From positions 124,001-188,000 of the forward strand of contig NZ_VUMS01000002.1 in assembly GCF_009696065.1 (NCBI RefSeq): DNA of 64,000 nucleotides, read 5' to 3'. A model generated the notes under the pieces. That model was not told the DNA's origin. It saw only the letters and a program-made list of their open reading frames with translations, and ran no database searches. This document shows, in pieces, positions 18,811-27,951 of this stretch (positions within the stretch are counted from its first letter, which is position 1; every line of letters begins with the position of its first letter). The translations under genes were made by a program, and so were the position numbers. The stretch is from Oliverpabstia intestinalis (GTDB lineage: Bacteria > Bacillota > Clostridia > Lachnospirales > Lachnospiraceae).

Positions 18811-18859
18811 AAAAAAAGTACAGAAATCCCGGAAAAAATATTTTCCAGGATTCCGTACA
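18811..18859 (-). terminator. Rho-independent terminator of the GH120 gene
   Basis: Minus strand GTACGGAATCCTGGAAAA pairs with TTTTCCGGGATTTCTGTAC (a few mismatches), followed by TTTTTTT. Confidence 0.8.
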
Positions 18860-18882
18860 GTTCTTAATCGTAGAAATATTTG

Positions 18883-20883
18883 CTATTTTACATAAAGCAT
18901 TTTTTCAGCATCTTCTGCTTCGGCAAATGGTCCGGGCACAGTTGCCACACTGCGGTGATTTCCGAAATAATCTTCGTCAAACCGGATCGGTGTTCCATCT
19001 GCATTTTCGAACGGCTGTTCCGGTTCGAAGGCATTTCCAAGCACTTCAGTGTTGATCATTCTTCCGGTAAAGCCCTTCAGGAACTCATAGATATTGGTTT
19101 CCAGATGATATCCGTCTTCTTTTTCCACCAGTTCAACCTTCACATCCTCCCTGTTCTCTGCTGCGGTCAGACCATTTCTTTCCTTTTTCCATGCTTTTGC
19201 TCCTCCGAGATACACATTGCCCTCGCTCCATACCGGCAGATGACCAAAGTGTACCGGTTCCAGTTTTACCATATCCACCGGTTTAGTAAAGTCAAACTGT
19301 GAGATCCATTCCTCATATGTCGGATACTCGTCGAATGTCCAGGTACCAGCCAGACGATTTTCCGTGTCATATCCATCATCGGAATCGTGAGGGGTAATCA
19401 CATCTTCTTTCGGCCATTTCTGTACAAAAATATTGTTATAGAAACGGTCATCCCCGTGAAGAATCGTCATGAATCCCATCACCTCTGTACGGTGCGGAAT
19501 ATGATACGGTGTATATCTCCAGCCGGTTCCTTCACCAACACAGGTCAGAGAACCACAGATCAGGTTATGTACCATTGCTACACCCTGTGTTGCGAAACGA
19601 AGGGCAGCATCAGACAGAAGAATATTGTTGTCGATCAGTGTCGGTCCATGTCCCACTTCCACAAACAGATCCTGAGACATCATACCGCCCTTCAGATTCT
19701 TTGCAAAGGACGGACGCTGGTTGTCATGAAGCAGATTCTGCGTGATTCGTGTTCCCTGTGCTTCCCAGTCACACCAGATACCCATGGTACAGTGATGAAT
19801 ATGATTACGCTGATACAGAACATCAATCGCTGCATGCATCTTGATACCTGCAATCTCTGCACCGCCCTGTTCCATCATGTTGTTGATGTGATGAATATGG
19901 TTGTCTTCGATCACACTGAACACACCGCCCATACGACCGATGATACCGCCCTGTTCACAGTGATGAATATTATTTCTGCGGATAATATGACTTCCTACCT
20001 TTTCTTTCAGCCAGCCATGATACTGTCCGCGGCATACGGCATCACGTTCCATCTGTGTCGGACTCTTAACATACTTATATGTAAAATAATGATCGTTATC
20101 CGGATCCAGATATTTACCTACGGAAATACCTGCGCATTTGCTGTTGGAGATATCGCAGTCCTCGATGATCCATCCCTTGCTCCAGTGTGGACCGATCATA
20201 CCGTCCTGAAATGCTGCCGGCGGTGCCCAGGTGGTTGCGGCCTTGCAGATGGTAAAGCCGCTGACAGTAATATAACTTACTCCTGTTTTGGAAGGGAAGA
20301 AGCATTCACGACGCACATTGATTTCCACATTTTCCGCGTTCGGATCTTTTCCCTGGAAATTAGCGTAAATGATTGTTTCATCCGTTTTGGAATCCTGTTC
20401 GGCATACCATTTGTAGACAGAATCTTCCGGAACCCAGCTGCATGGATACACTTCTCCGCGAAGACACTCATCCAAAGTTACTGCCTCATACATGGCGCGA
20501 CCGTTCAGATATACGCAGCCGGTATGTTTGTCTGCCTTTGCAAAATACCAGTCACCATATACTGCAGTCGTATATGGGTTATAAGAACCGAACACACTAT
20601 TTGCCACACGACATACCCAGGTGTTGTCCTGATACGGTGTCCAGGTTTTAATCTCCTCCGCACCGGTAATCACAGCACCCAGTGGCTTTACACTGCGATA
20701 GGTGATCCGGGCATCTTCACGTCCGGCATAGATTGGATCTACATATTCACGGTAAGTTCCCGGGAACACTAAAACCTCATCACCCGGTTGTGCGATCTTT
20801 GCAGCATCATTGATTTTTCGAAAAGGAGTTTGTTCGGTTCCGTTTCCGTTACGTGCAGCATTCACATCTACATAGATTTTCAT
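18883..20883 (-). CDS. GH120 beta-xylosidase (right-handed beta-helix)
   Basis: 666 aa from MKIYVDVNAARNGNGTEQTP (GGAGG 8 nt upstream; five codons earlier is another ATG). Cytosolic: no signal peptide. The sequence follows the Thermoanaerobacterium XylC/Bifidobacterium GH120 pattern throughout: PGTYREYVDPIYAGREDARI, WAPPAAFQDGMIGPHWSKGW, GSHIIRRNNIHHC, and EIAGIKMHAAIDV. The nucleophile corresponds to D372 in WCDWEAQGTR and the acid/base to E409 in LFVEVGHGP. Between these two sites it has an insert of about 14 residues (PSFAKNLKGGMMSQD region) relative to my recollection of XylC. Expected activity is release of xylose from xylo-oligosaccharides. A 9-bp operator-like dyad lies in its leader. 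Confidence 0.92.
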   Translation of the reverse strand: MKIYVDVNAARNGNGTEQTPFRKINDAAKIAQPGDEVLVFPGTYREYVDPIYAGREDARITYRSVKPLGAVITGAEEIKTWTPYQDNTWVCRVANSVFGSYNPYTTAVYGDWYFAKADKHTGCVYLNGRAMYEAVTLDECLRGEVYPCSWVPEDSVYKWYAEQDSKTDETIIYANFQGKDPNAENVEINVRRECFFPSKTGVSYITVSGFTICKAATTWAPPAAFQDGMIGPHWSKGWIIEDCDISNSKCAGISVGKYLDPDNDHYFTYKYVKSPTQMERDAVCRGQYHGWLKEKVGSHIIRRNNIHHCEQGGIIGRMGGVFSVIEDNHIHHINNMMEQGGAEIAGIKMHAAIDVLYQRNHIHHCTMGIWCDWEAQGTRITQNLLHDNQRPSFAKNLKGGMMSQDLFVEVGHGPTLIDNNILLSDAALRFATQGVAMVHNLICGSLTCVGEGTGWRYTPYHIPHRTEVMGFMTILHGDDRFYNNIFVQKWPKEDVITPHDSDDGYDTENRLAGTWTFDEYPTYEEWISQFDFTKPVDMVKLEPVHFGHLPVWSEGNVYLGGAKAWKKERNGLTAAENREDVKVELVEKEDGYHLETNIYEFLKGFTGRMINTEVLGNAFEPEQPFENADGTPIRFDEDYFGNHRSVATVPGPFAEAEDAEKMLYVK

Positions 20884-20935
20884 GTTCATAACCTCCATTG
20901 TACTTCATCTTTTATAAAAATCAGTTATTATGTAG

Positions 20936-20960
20936 ATTTCTCAATTATGTTTTGAGAAAT
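20936..20960 (-). promoter_or_regulatory. Operator-like dyad upstream of the GH120 gene
   Basis: ATTTCTCAA (20936-20944) and TTGAGAAAT (20952-20960) are perfect inverted arms around a 7-bp spacer. The site lies between a TATAAT-like -10 (complement of 20977-20982) and the RBS, where a bound repressor would block transcription. No T-run follows, so it is not a terminator. Confidence 0.55.
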
Positions 20961-21070
20961 ATGGCCATTTATGGTTATTATACTATAGACTCTGATCTGA
21001 TAAAAGATAAATCTGACAGTTTCAGAGAATTAGTTTTCCGTACATGAATTCAAAACGGCTGGGAAAGAAA

Positions 21071-24000
21071 CTACACCGGGAGATTGCGGTATTGCTCGAT
21101 GTTTCTCTCCTGATTTTCATCGTAAATGAAATAATAATCGATTTGACCGGTTCCCTGGGTATAAATATATTGTCCATAGGTTCTCACGTTACAGAATAAT
21201 ACGGTACTTCCCGCCGCAACACCGATGGCATATCCCTTATTGGACAGTACCAGTGGCATCCGAAGTTTTTTCTGTCCAAAAGAGATATACCGCGCTTTCG
21301 TACTCAGATCCATAAAATCATCTGCAAGAACACCTTTGGATTTCAGGCGCTCATTTTTATCCCAGACGAAAAAGTTCCAGGTCTGACTATCCAGAAGCAA
21401 TCGAGGTTCCGAAGGATTTTCCGCAAGCAGTTTTTTACCGTCTCTGCTTAAAAACTGCACAGCGCCATTGGCTTTTTCCACCCGAATCAGGATACGATCA
21501 GTCAGAAGCTGTACTTCAGAACGGGACTCTTTTGCGCCCCATATTACTGCGGTATCTGCCTGTGCTTTCCAGTTCGTATCCTGGATCGTGCCGGTAACAC
21601 CTTTTACAAAGCTGATACGGATCGTCGACAGTGTGATCGGTGTCAGCCGAAGAAGTCCGGCTGCACTGGCGATCTCCAGATACTGCTTTGTCTTTTTCAC
21701 CCATTTTACAGAAAAATTCCCTCTGGAATGTCCTTTGACCTGAAGATGACTCTCCGGTGGGAAGGTTCCATATGTATACGGGGATGGATTCACCAGTCCG
21801 TCGATGGCGGAAGATTTTAATTTTTTATCCGTTGATTTTTTTAACTGATTTCTGTTTTTTGGAATCAGTGCCTGATGTACTTCAAACGGTTTTGGAATTA
21901 GCACCGGTGTCTCTGTTCCGGCAATTTCCTGTTCCTTTTTCAACTGGATCTTTCGAGGACCCAGATAGCCTCTTGCCTGCCGTTCCCTGTCACCCTCTTC
22001 TCTCCGCTGCTGTTCGATCTCTTTCTGTGTGTGTACCGGTTTTGCGTATTCTTTCGCTTTTTGCAGACTTTCGGTCTGAAATTCCTGCATATGTTTTTCT
22101 TTCGGCACTTCGGTTCCTATAATGTCCGTAAGAGAATCCTGATACAGTACGGTCAGTTCATGGAGCGCACGGGTAGCGGCAACATACAACAGTTTGATAT
22201 GCCCGTTATCCTGTGGATATTGTTCTTTTGTCGGATTCCACAGAAGTACCGCGTCAAATTCCAGCCCCTTGGTATACACCACCGGGAGAATCATGATTCC
22301 CTCTCCGAACTGACTGCGTTCCGGTGTGTAACTCATCAGATTCGGAGTATCCTGTAACAGATCCGACACCTCTTTGGCTTCCGTCTCATCGCGGCAGATT
22401 ACAGCGATCGTTTCGTATCCGTTTTTTTGCCATTCCTGAATCTGGTTTGCTGCTGCATCTTTCATAGCAACTGTATCTGCACTGGCTTGCACCTTCACCT
22501 GCTTTCCGTGGCGAATGATCGGTTCCACCGGATAGATCGGGAAATCTCCATGCCGAAGGATCTCTGTGGCAAATTCTGAGATTTCCACCGTGTTTCGATA
22601 GCTTTTCCGAAGCAGTCCGAATGCATCGTATGTTCCCCGCAGGATCAGTCTGCGAAGTTCTTCCCAGTCATTTAACCCCTGTCCAAAATGGATATTCTGA
22701 GAAGTATCTCCCATAACAGTATAGGTGCATCCCCGCATACAGTAGTGCAGGCAGCGATATACCATCATACCAAAGTCCTGTGCTTCATCGATGACCACAT
22801 GGCTTGCTTCCCTCACCGGATCGGTTTCCTTGATCCGTTTATAGATATATGCCATCGCCGCAAGGTCGTACACATCAAACGATGTATCTGGTATTTCGAT
22901 AGGAATTCCCTCTTGCTGCTGTGCACGGAGAAAATCCTGATAAAAAGTTCGCACGGAACCATTCCATTTTCCGTTGCCAAAGTAAGTGCTGTATTTTTTG
23001 TCCAGTTTTTTCCGCTCTTTTTCTGTGAAAGAGATCACTTTTCCCGTGATCACATTTTCATAGCGGGCATACAGCATTTTATTCAGCATCAGGATCTTGC
23101 TTTCCATCGAAAGGAGCGGATTGTCACGCAGATACTCCCGGATCATCGCAGGACGCATCAGACGCACACCCGTTTTTTCCATCACGATCGCCTCCTGTGG
23201 AATCTCCTGATTTTCGTATGCCTGACAGTACGCTTCCAGTTTTTCGAACCAGGCAGTACTTCCTTTCTGTTCCTGCCAAGCCTCCTGAGATACCGGATGA
23301 ACTCTGTATATTTTTCCATTCCATTCCTCATACAGAAGGCGGATAAACAGCTCTTCCATCGTCATCTGACGAATCCCGTATACATCCAGCTCCGGCAGAA
23401 CACCGGTGATATAATTCAGCAAAATTTTATTGCTCCCGATAACATAAAAATCTTCCGGGCGGAAATCCTCTTTGTAATTATAAAGAATATAGGAAATCCG
23501 GTGCATCGCCACTGTGGTCTTTCCGGAACCCGCCACACCCTGAACAATCAGATTAGTCCTGGGGGAGCGACGGATCAGCAGATTCTGTTCTTTCTGAATG
23601 GTTGCAATGATCTCTCCAAGTACGTTTTTTTTGCTTTTGGCAAGGTATTTGGTCAGAAGTTCATCATTGGCTACCACATCCGAGTCAAAGTAGTCTTTCA
23701 ACCGATCATTTTCAATCTCATACGTCCGTTTTCTTTCCAGATCGATCGTATGCGTCCCCTCGGAAAGAACGGTATACGAACAGGGACCAAGACCGCTTTC
23801 ATAATAAACAGAAGCAATCGGTGCACGCCAGTCCAATACTAACGGCTGCGCATCATCCCCGGAGATTCCAACACGACCGATATAATACGCTTCTTTTTGT
23901 TGTTTTTCTTCTGCAAGAAAATCAATTCTGCCAAAATACGGTTTCTTTCTGGCTTTTTCCAGGCGCACCATATTCTGCTTATATTCTTTCAGACGCGCCG

Positions 24001-24211
24001 TAGCATTGTTCCAGAGTGTCAGACCTTCTTTATCTTTTGCATCGTAAACTTCCATCAGATCGGCAAGATCTTCATTTGCCTCCCGGATGGCTTTACGCGC
24101 CTGTACCAGATGTTCCTGGGCAACCCCGATCACATATGCCAGCTGGTGTTCTTCTGCTTCTCTGCTGATACCGGGAAGTTCTGCTGCATCCTTTTCCATT
24201 TTTTCTGCCAT
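21071..24211 (-). CDS. HelD/UvrD-like SF1 helicase with a GH31-N-like C-terminal domain
   Basis: 1046 aa from MAEKMEKDAAELPGISREAE (GGAG 7 nt upstream). Residues 1-120 form the long alpha-helical arm of HelD proteins; DWRAPIASVYYE is a HelD signature; Walker A GVAGSGKTTVAMHR is at about 225-238, VIDEAQDF is motif II, and KGLEFDAVLLWNP and LLYVAATRALHELTVLY are late helicase motifs. HelD displaces RNA polymerase from DNA. Typical HelD proteins end near 700-780 aa; here a basic linker is followed by about 270 extra residues resembling the N-terminal beta-sandwich of GH31 alpha-glucosidases: LLTDRILIRVEKANGAVQF, DGKKLLAENP, MPLVLSNKGYAIGV, IDYYFIYDENQERNIEQYRN. The GH31 catalytic barrel is absent. 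The fusion is in frame with no sign of a break. Confidence 0.88.
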   Translation of the reverse strand: MAEKMEKDAAELPGISREAEEHQLAYVIGVAQEHLVQARKAIREANEDLADLMEVYDAKDKEGLTLWNNATARLKEYKQNMVRLEKARKKPYFGRIDFLAEEKQQKEAYYIGRVGISGDDAQPLVLDWRAPIASVYYESGLGPCSYTVLSEGTHTIDLERKRTYEIENDRLKDYFDSDVVANDELLTKYLAKSKKNVLGEIIATIQKEQNLLIRRSPRTNLIVQGVAGSGKTTVAMHRISYILYNYKEDFRPEDFYVIGSNKILLNYITGVLPELDVYGIRQMTMEELFIRLLYEEWNGKIYRVHPVSQEAWQEQKGSTAWFEKLEAYCQAYENQEIPQEAIVMEKTGVRLMRPAMIREYLRDNPLLSMESKILMLNKMLYARYENVITGKVISFTEKERKKLDKKYSTYFGNGKWNGSVRTFYQDFLRAQQQEGIPIEIPDTSFDVYDLAAMAYIYKRIKETDPVREASHVVIDEAQDFGMMVYRCLHYCMRGCTYTVMGDTSQNIHFGQGLNDWEELRRLILRGTYDAFGLLRKSYRNTVEISEFATEILRHGDFPIYPVEPIIRHGKQVKVQASADTVAMKDAAANQIQEWQKNGYETIAVICRDETEAKEVSDLLQDTPNLMSYTPERSQFGEGIMILPVVYTKGLEFDAVLLWNPTKEQYPQDNGHIKLLYVAATRALHELTVLYQDSLTDIIGTEVPKEKHMQEFQTESLQKAKEYAKPVHTQKEIEQQRREEGDRERQARGYLGPRKIQLKKEQEIAGTETPVLIPKPFEVHQALIPKNRNQLKKSTDKKLKSSAIDGLVNPSPYTYGTFPPESHLQVKGHSRGNFSVKWVKKTKQYLEIASAAGLLRLTPITLSTIRISFVKGVTGTIQDTNWKAQADTAVIWGAKESRSEVQLLTDRILIRVEKANGAVQFLSRDGKKLLAENPSEPRLLLDSQTWNFFVWDKNERLKSKGVLADDFMDLSTKARYISFGQKKLRMPLVLSNKGYAIGVAAGSTVLFCNVRTYGQYIYTQGTGQIDYYFIYDENQERNIEQYRNLPV

Positions 24212-24313
24212 AGCTCTTCTCCATATTTTTATATTTTTCACATACGACAGTGCCCATCCCCTGCAGATCTCTCGTATTTTCTGTATTACATTTACATTAG
24301 TGTGTTATTGCCT

Positions 24314-24961
24314 TTATTGAAACAGTGCTTTCATCTGATCCAGCGAATCCACACATGCGGTTAACATGTTCTTAAGTTCCGCGTCCGGTTTTGTCTGATC
24401 CGGTACCATGACAACCTGACAGCCTGCACGGTACGCACTGGTCACTCCGTTCGGTGAATCCTCTACCGCCATGCATGCAGACGGATCCAGTCCCAGCTGT
24501 TGGCAGGCATAGATATAAATATCCGGTGACGGTTTTCCACACTTGACCATATTTGCACAGATGATCCGGTCAAAGTACTCGTACAGTCCGATCTGTTTCA
24601 GATATCGTGCCGCGCGTTCCGTATCAGTTGCCGTAGCGATCGCACGCTGGATCTTCTTTTCTTTCAGATATTCAAGAAGTTCTACAGCTCCCGGTTTGAT
24701 CTGGATTCCATCCCGTTCCAGATATTCTTCCATCAGCTGTTTCCGATATACACGAATCGCCGGATAGTCCAGATCGGGATCCTGAAACATTTCTTTCAGA
24801 TGCTCCGGCGCATATGGCTGTCCCAGCGAACGCATGGAAAGTGCCTGCTCATCACTCATCGTATAACCAAAATGCGCCAGTGCCTGTGGCCAGCAGATCC
24901 GGTAATATTTTTCTGTGTCAATCAGTGTTCCATCCATATCAAAAATTACTGCCTGTATCAT
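24314..24961 (-). CDS. HAD family phosphatase (beta-phosphoglucomutase-like subfamily)
   Basis: 215 aa. HAD motif I FDMDGTLIDTEKYY (D8, D10), motif II in AIATATDTERAARYL, motif III lysine in CGKPSPDIYIYA, and motif IV VEDSPNGVTSAYRAG are all present, with the alpha-helical cap of subfamily IA between motifs I and II. Such proteins are sugar-phosphate phosphatases or phosphomutases; the residue set does not decide which. It is followed by the HelD-type gene 102 bp downstream on the same strand and could share its transcript. Confidence 0.92.
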   Translation of the reverse strand: MIQAVIFDMDGTLIDTEKYYRICWPQALAHFGYTMSDEQALSMRSLGQPYAPEHLKEMFQDPDLDYPAIRVYRKQLMEEYLERDGIQIKPGAVELLEYLKEKKIQRAIATATDTERAARYLKQIGLYEYFDRIICANMVKCGKPSPDIYIYACQQLGLDPSACMAVEDSPNGVTSAYRAGCQVVMVPDQTKPDAELKNMLTACVDSLDQMKALFQ

Positions 24962-25125
24962 TCTTTATACTCCTTGCTGTTCTTTTCCTGTAGTCGCAAA
25001 TATACCAGTTTGCATCGACAATCGTTCTTATATTTTACTACACACCTGCACGAAAAGGAATATGAAGATCGTTGATTTGACTGAAAAACCAGTGACTGCC
25101 AGCTTTTTCAGATACATCGCAGCAT

Positions 25126-25166
25126 AAAAAGAACTCCTGCCAGCTCTGTCCGCCTGCAAGAGTTCC
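25126..25166 (-). terminator. Terminator downstream of the holin-like gene
   Basis: Minus strand GGGAACTCTTGCAGG pairs with CTGGCAGGAGTTC (GU and one bulge) and is followed by TTTTT, 40 nt after the holin-like stop. Confidence 0.65.
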
Positions 25167-25198
25167 CGTGTTTTCAGACACGCTCTGGTATGAAGTTG

Positions 25199-25399
25199 TT
25201 AGTGACTGCATTTGTTATATTTTGATTTGCTGATTCCAAGAATCACACCGAGAAACGTATCGATTGCCGTGATGGTTCCCACCAGCTGTTCTCCATAGGG
25301 AAGTCCCCAGATTCCAGCCAGTGCAAAATACAACGTTCCCAGAGCCGGCAGAAAATACATGGCGAGCCATTTTAATCGATCATATGTTTTGTTACTCAT
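25199..25399 (-). CDS. Small holin-like membrane protein, orphan
   Basis: 66 aa from MSNKTYDRLKWLAMYFLPAL, with a G-rich RBS (GGGGA) 8 nt upstream. Two hydrophobic segments (LAMYFLPALGTLYFALAGIWG and VGTITAIDTFLGVILGI) joined by a short turn (LPYGEQ) and a charged tail (KSKYNKCSH) match phage holins of the Dp-1/phage_holin_1 type. No endolysin, tail or other phage gene lies nearby, so this is either a prophage remnant or a domesticated holin. It has its own terminator. Confidence 0.75.
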   Translation of the reverse strand: MSNKTYDRLKWLAMYFLPALGTLYFALAGIWGLPYGEQLVGTITAIDTFLGVILGISKSKYNKCSH

Positions 25400-25568
25400 A
25401 TTGCATTCCCCGCTTCCTGATATGTCCCACCGCATCTGTGAGACGATACCCAGCTATCTATCTGATTTACCATATGCGTGAAATGCGTTTTCTGTCACTC
25501 TTCTTATTTTGCAAGTGCAACTTTTTTGCGCTGTCCTCTTTCCGATGCTCTGCCGGTTATATCGGATG

Positions 25569-26879
25569 TTACCTCTGTTTTTTCTCGACTCCAAAGATAG
25601 CGATCAAAGAACACAGAAGCAGAAACATCGGATAAAACAGCCGTGGCATGATCTGGAAGGCGGAAATCTCGTATCCAAGTTCATGTGCCGCCGAGATGGC
25701 TACCAGCATCTGTGCACCGTAAGGGATGACTCCCTGGAAGATACAGGAAAAAGTATCCAGTAACGAAGCTGTTTTCTTCGGTGTCACGCGGTATTCCTGG
25801 GCCATTTCTTTTGCAATCGGATTCGCCATTACGATTGCAACAGTATTGTTGGCAGTTGCAATGTCCATCGCTCCGACCAGCAGTCCCATACCCAGCTGCC
25901 CTCCTCGTTTTCCCTTAAAGATCCGGTGGATCCAGCCGAGCAACGCATCAAATCCGCCATATTCCCGGATCAGCGCACACATGGCTGCAACAAGGATCGC
26001 CACCATACAGGTCTCAAACATGCCCGAGACGCCGGAACCCATATTTGCCAGCAGATCGGTCGGTGTGGTATGTCCGCCAAGCAGCATGATCAGTGCACCG
26101 GAGGCAATGCCGGTTAGAAGTACCACAAATACATTGATACCGATGATTCCACCGATCAGAACCAGCACATAGGGAAGTACCTGCAGCAGATGGTACGACT
26201 GATCGACTCTTCCGTGAATCTCTGTCTGAAAAGACAGAATCAGGATCAGAGCCAGTGTGATCACCGCCGCCGGAAATGCGATCCAGAAGTTTTCCCGGAA
26301 TTTATCTTTCATCTCGCAGCCCTGTCCGTTACAGGCTGCGATTGTTGTATCGGAAATAAAGGAAAGATTGTCCCCGAACATTGCACCCCCCATGACCGCT
26401 CCGACACAAAACGGAAGATCAAACCCGGATGCTGCAGATACCGCAACTGCGATCGGTGTCAGCAGGGTGATCGTTCCCACGGAGGTTCCCATTGCCACCG
26501 ACACGAAACAGGCCACTACAAACAGCACTGCAACCGAAAACCGCGCCGGAATCAGCGCCAGCATAAAATAGGCCACACTCTCCGCACTGCTTCTTCCGAC
26601 AACGCCGACAAAGCAGCCGGCGGTCAGAAAGATCAATAACATCGTAATGATATTCTTATCGCCCACACCCTGCGCCATCAGCTCCAGTTTTTTATCAAAA
26701 TTTACTTTCCGATTCTGTACACACGCCACCAGAATCGCCGCCAGAAAAGCAACGACGATCGGCACGTTATAAAATCCCATCGGAATCTTTAACACATATT
26801 CAAACAAAATCCCAAGCCCCAGATACAATACCAGGAACACGCCGATAGGGAGTAACGCAATTCCATTTCCTTTTTTCAT
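25569..26879 (-). CDS. Na+/H+ antiporter, NhaC family
   Basis: 436 aa from MKKGNGIALLPIGVFLVLYL (AAAGGA upstream). About eleven membrane segments. Family features include FLTAGCFVGVVGRSSAESVA, GTSVGTITLLTPIAVAV, FCVGAVMGGAMFGDNLSFIS and ATANNTVAIVMANPIAKEMA. Exchanges Na+ for H+ (some family members take up organic acids or malate), supporting pH and sodium homeostasis. A palindrome at 26990-27008 lies upstream and may be a regulatory site. Confidence 0.9.
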   Translation of the reverse strand: MKKGNGIALLPIGVFLVLYLGLGILFEYVLKIPMGFYNVPIVVAFLAAILVACVQNRKVNFDKKLELMAQGVGDKNIITMLLIFLTAGCFVGVVGRSSAESVAYFMLALIPARFSVAVLFVVACFVSVAMGTSVGTITLLTPIAVAVSAASGFDLPFCVGAVMGGAMFGDNLSFISDTTIAACNGQGCEMKDKFRENFWIAFPAAVITLALILILSFQTEIHGRVDQSYHLLQVLPYVLVLIGGIIGINVFVVLLTGIASGALIMLLGGHTTPTDLLANMGSGVSGMFETCMVAILVAAMCALIREYGGFDALLGWIHRIFKGKRGGQLGMGLLVGAMDIATANNTVAIVMANPIAKEMAQEYRVTPKKTASLLDTFSCIFQGVIPYGAQMLVAISAAHELGYEISAFQIMPRLFYPMFLLLCSLIAIFGVEKKQR

Positions 26880-26989
26880 GTTTGTTTTTCCTTTTCTACT
26901 ATCATTCATTTATTTTGATTTTGTAACTGTTCCATACTTTCACAAGTACCCGTTTTAATCCATTAGTTAATTTCACTTTAATGCTCATA

Positions 26990-27008
26990 TGAAAAATCAG
27001 ATTTTTCA
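26990..27008 (-). promoter_or_regulatory. Palindrome upstream of the nhaC-like gene
   Basis: TGAAAAATC and GATTTTTCA are perfect 9-bp inverted arms separated by one base, in the gap between the deformylase gene and the antiporter gene. Without a T-run it is more likely a protein-binding site than a terminator. Confidence 0.4.
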
Positions 27009-27069
27009 CATAGCTGGAAACGTAATTACTCTTTTACCATGTATATGGTACAGATTTTAGTCTTTTTAT

Positions 27070-27480
27070 TTATATCAATATTCCGCGGCAATGATCTATT
27101 TCATGTTGTATGATCTGCGCGATCCAGCCGGAATACGTCTGTCGCTGCTGTTTGAAATTGACATCCTGATACTGCACTTCAATCTCCTGATACCGCATGC
27201 ATTTTCTCACCCCTGCCAGAGAAAGACACCCTTCTTCCGTCTCATACGCCCCTGACTTTTTGATGATCTTCGGATTATACATCAGAACATTCATAAATCC
27301 CATGTGCACGGCAATGATATTTTTCCGTACCCCGATCATATTCGCCGCCATACCAACACACTCTTCTTCATGTGCCTTCAAAGTATCCAGCAGATCCATC
27401 CCTGTCTTCCGGTCCGACTCAGTTGCCGGCTCGGATAGCTGATTCAGGAAAAAGATATCTCTCATAATTGGTTTTACCAT
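27070..27480 (-). CDS. Peptide deformylase, short divergent type
   Basis: 136 aa from MVKPIMRDIFFLNQLSEPAT, start set by GGAGG 7 nt upstream. Removes formyl from the N-terminal Met of new proteins with a metal held by Cys and two His. Motif 2 EEGCLSL (C85) and motif 3 QHEIDH (H126, H130) are intact. Motif 1 reads GMAANMIG at residues 43-50, where the usual form is GLAAPQIG, so the conserved Gln is Met. The same variant is familiar to me from other Clostridia short deformylases, so it is probably a subfamily trait. This type is shorter (136 versus about 150-170 aa). It may be a paralogue of a main Def elsewhere. Confidence 0.9.
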   Translation of the reverse strand: MVKPIMRDIFFLNQLSEPATESDRKTGMDLLDTLKAHEEECVGMAANMIGVRKNIIAVHMGFMNVLMYNPKIIKKSGAYETEEGCLSLAGVRKCMRYQEIEVQYQDVNFKQQRQTYSGWIAQIIQHEIDHCRGILI

Positions 27481-27584
27481 AATACGCCTCCATAATACAA
27501 AATGTCTCCCCATGGGACACATCACTTGCGTGAGAGGTGCGGGGAGTCCTGTTACAGATATAATACAATATTAATTTTAAAAAA

Positions 27585-27788
27585 TCAATGGTACAAAATT
27601 TTCTTTAACGTTTCATATATTTCCTGAATCATGACGAACCTGGTCATGCCGATACCGTTGTAGAAACCGATGTAACAGAAAAACACCGCCGTGAAAATAC
27701 AGTCAATCGCATATGCTTTCAGATAATCGATCGCTGCCAGGATCACTTTGGAATCGGAAGAAAGGATACCCGCCAGAAGATCTCCATG
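27585..27788 (-). pseudogene. 3' remnant of a MATE family efflux transporter gene
   Basis: An open stretch of 67 codons ending in TGA translates as HGDLLAGILSSDSKVILAAI then DYLKAYAIDCIFTAVFFCYI and GFYNGIGMTRFVMIQ, the pattern of a MATE transporter around its tenth membrane segment. There is no start codon with an RBS, the first ~330 codons and the last ~80 codons are missing, and it begins exactly at the edge of the next gene's terminator. It is a dead fragment. It occupies most of the otherwise gene-free 27481-27951 gap. Confidence 0.75.
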
Positions 27789-27789
27789 G

Positions 27790-27842
27790 AAAAAGCCGGA
27801 TAAGAAACAGGTGTCTCAACCTGACATCTTATCCGGCTTTTG
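27790..27842 (-). terminator. Rho-independent terminator of the ade remnant
   Basis: Minus strand AAAAGCCGGATAAG pairs perfectly (14 bp) with CTTATCCGGCTTTT across a 23-nt loop and is followed by T residues. Confidence 0.85.
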
Positions 27843-27951
27843 CTTCCAATGAATCCGGGATCCGTTTTTTTGAAATGATCCCAGATATGCAATGCAACAA
27901 ATCACCCTCCGATGAACTATGAAATAGTATATAGCAAATCCTGTAAAAAAA

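Noticed and set aside
19387-20772. Long plus-strand open frame (461 codons) opposite the GH120 gene
   Set aside because: It is fully antisense to a strong family match, has Cys/His/Ile-rich composition typical of antisense frames, and no RBS.
22688-23842. Long plus-strand open frame (384 codons) opposite the HelD-type gene
   Set aside because: Antisense to a certain gene, no domain recognised, no RBS or promoter.
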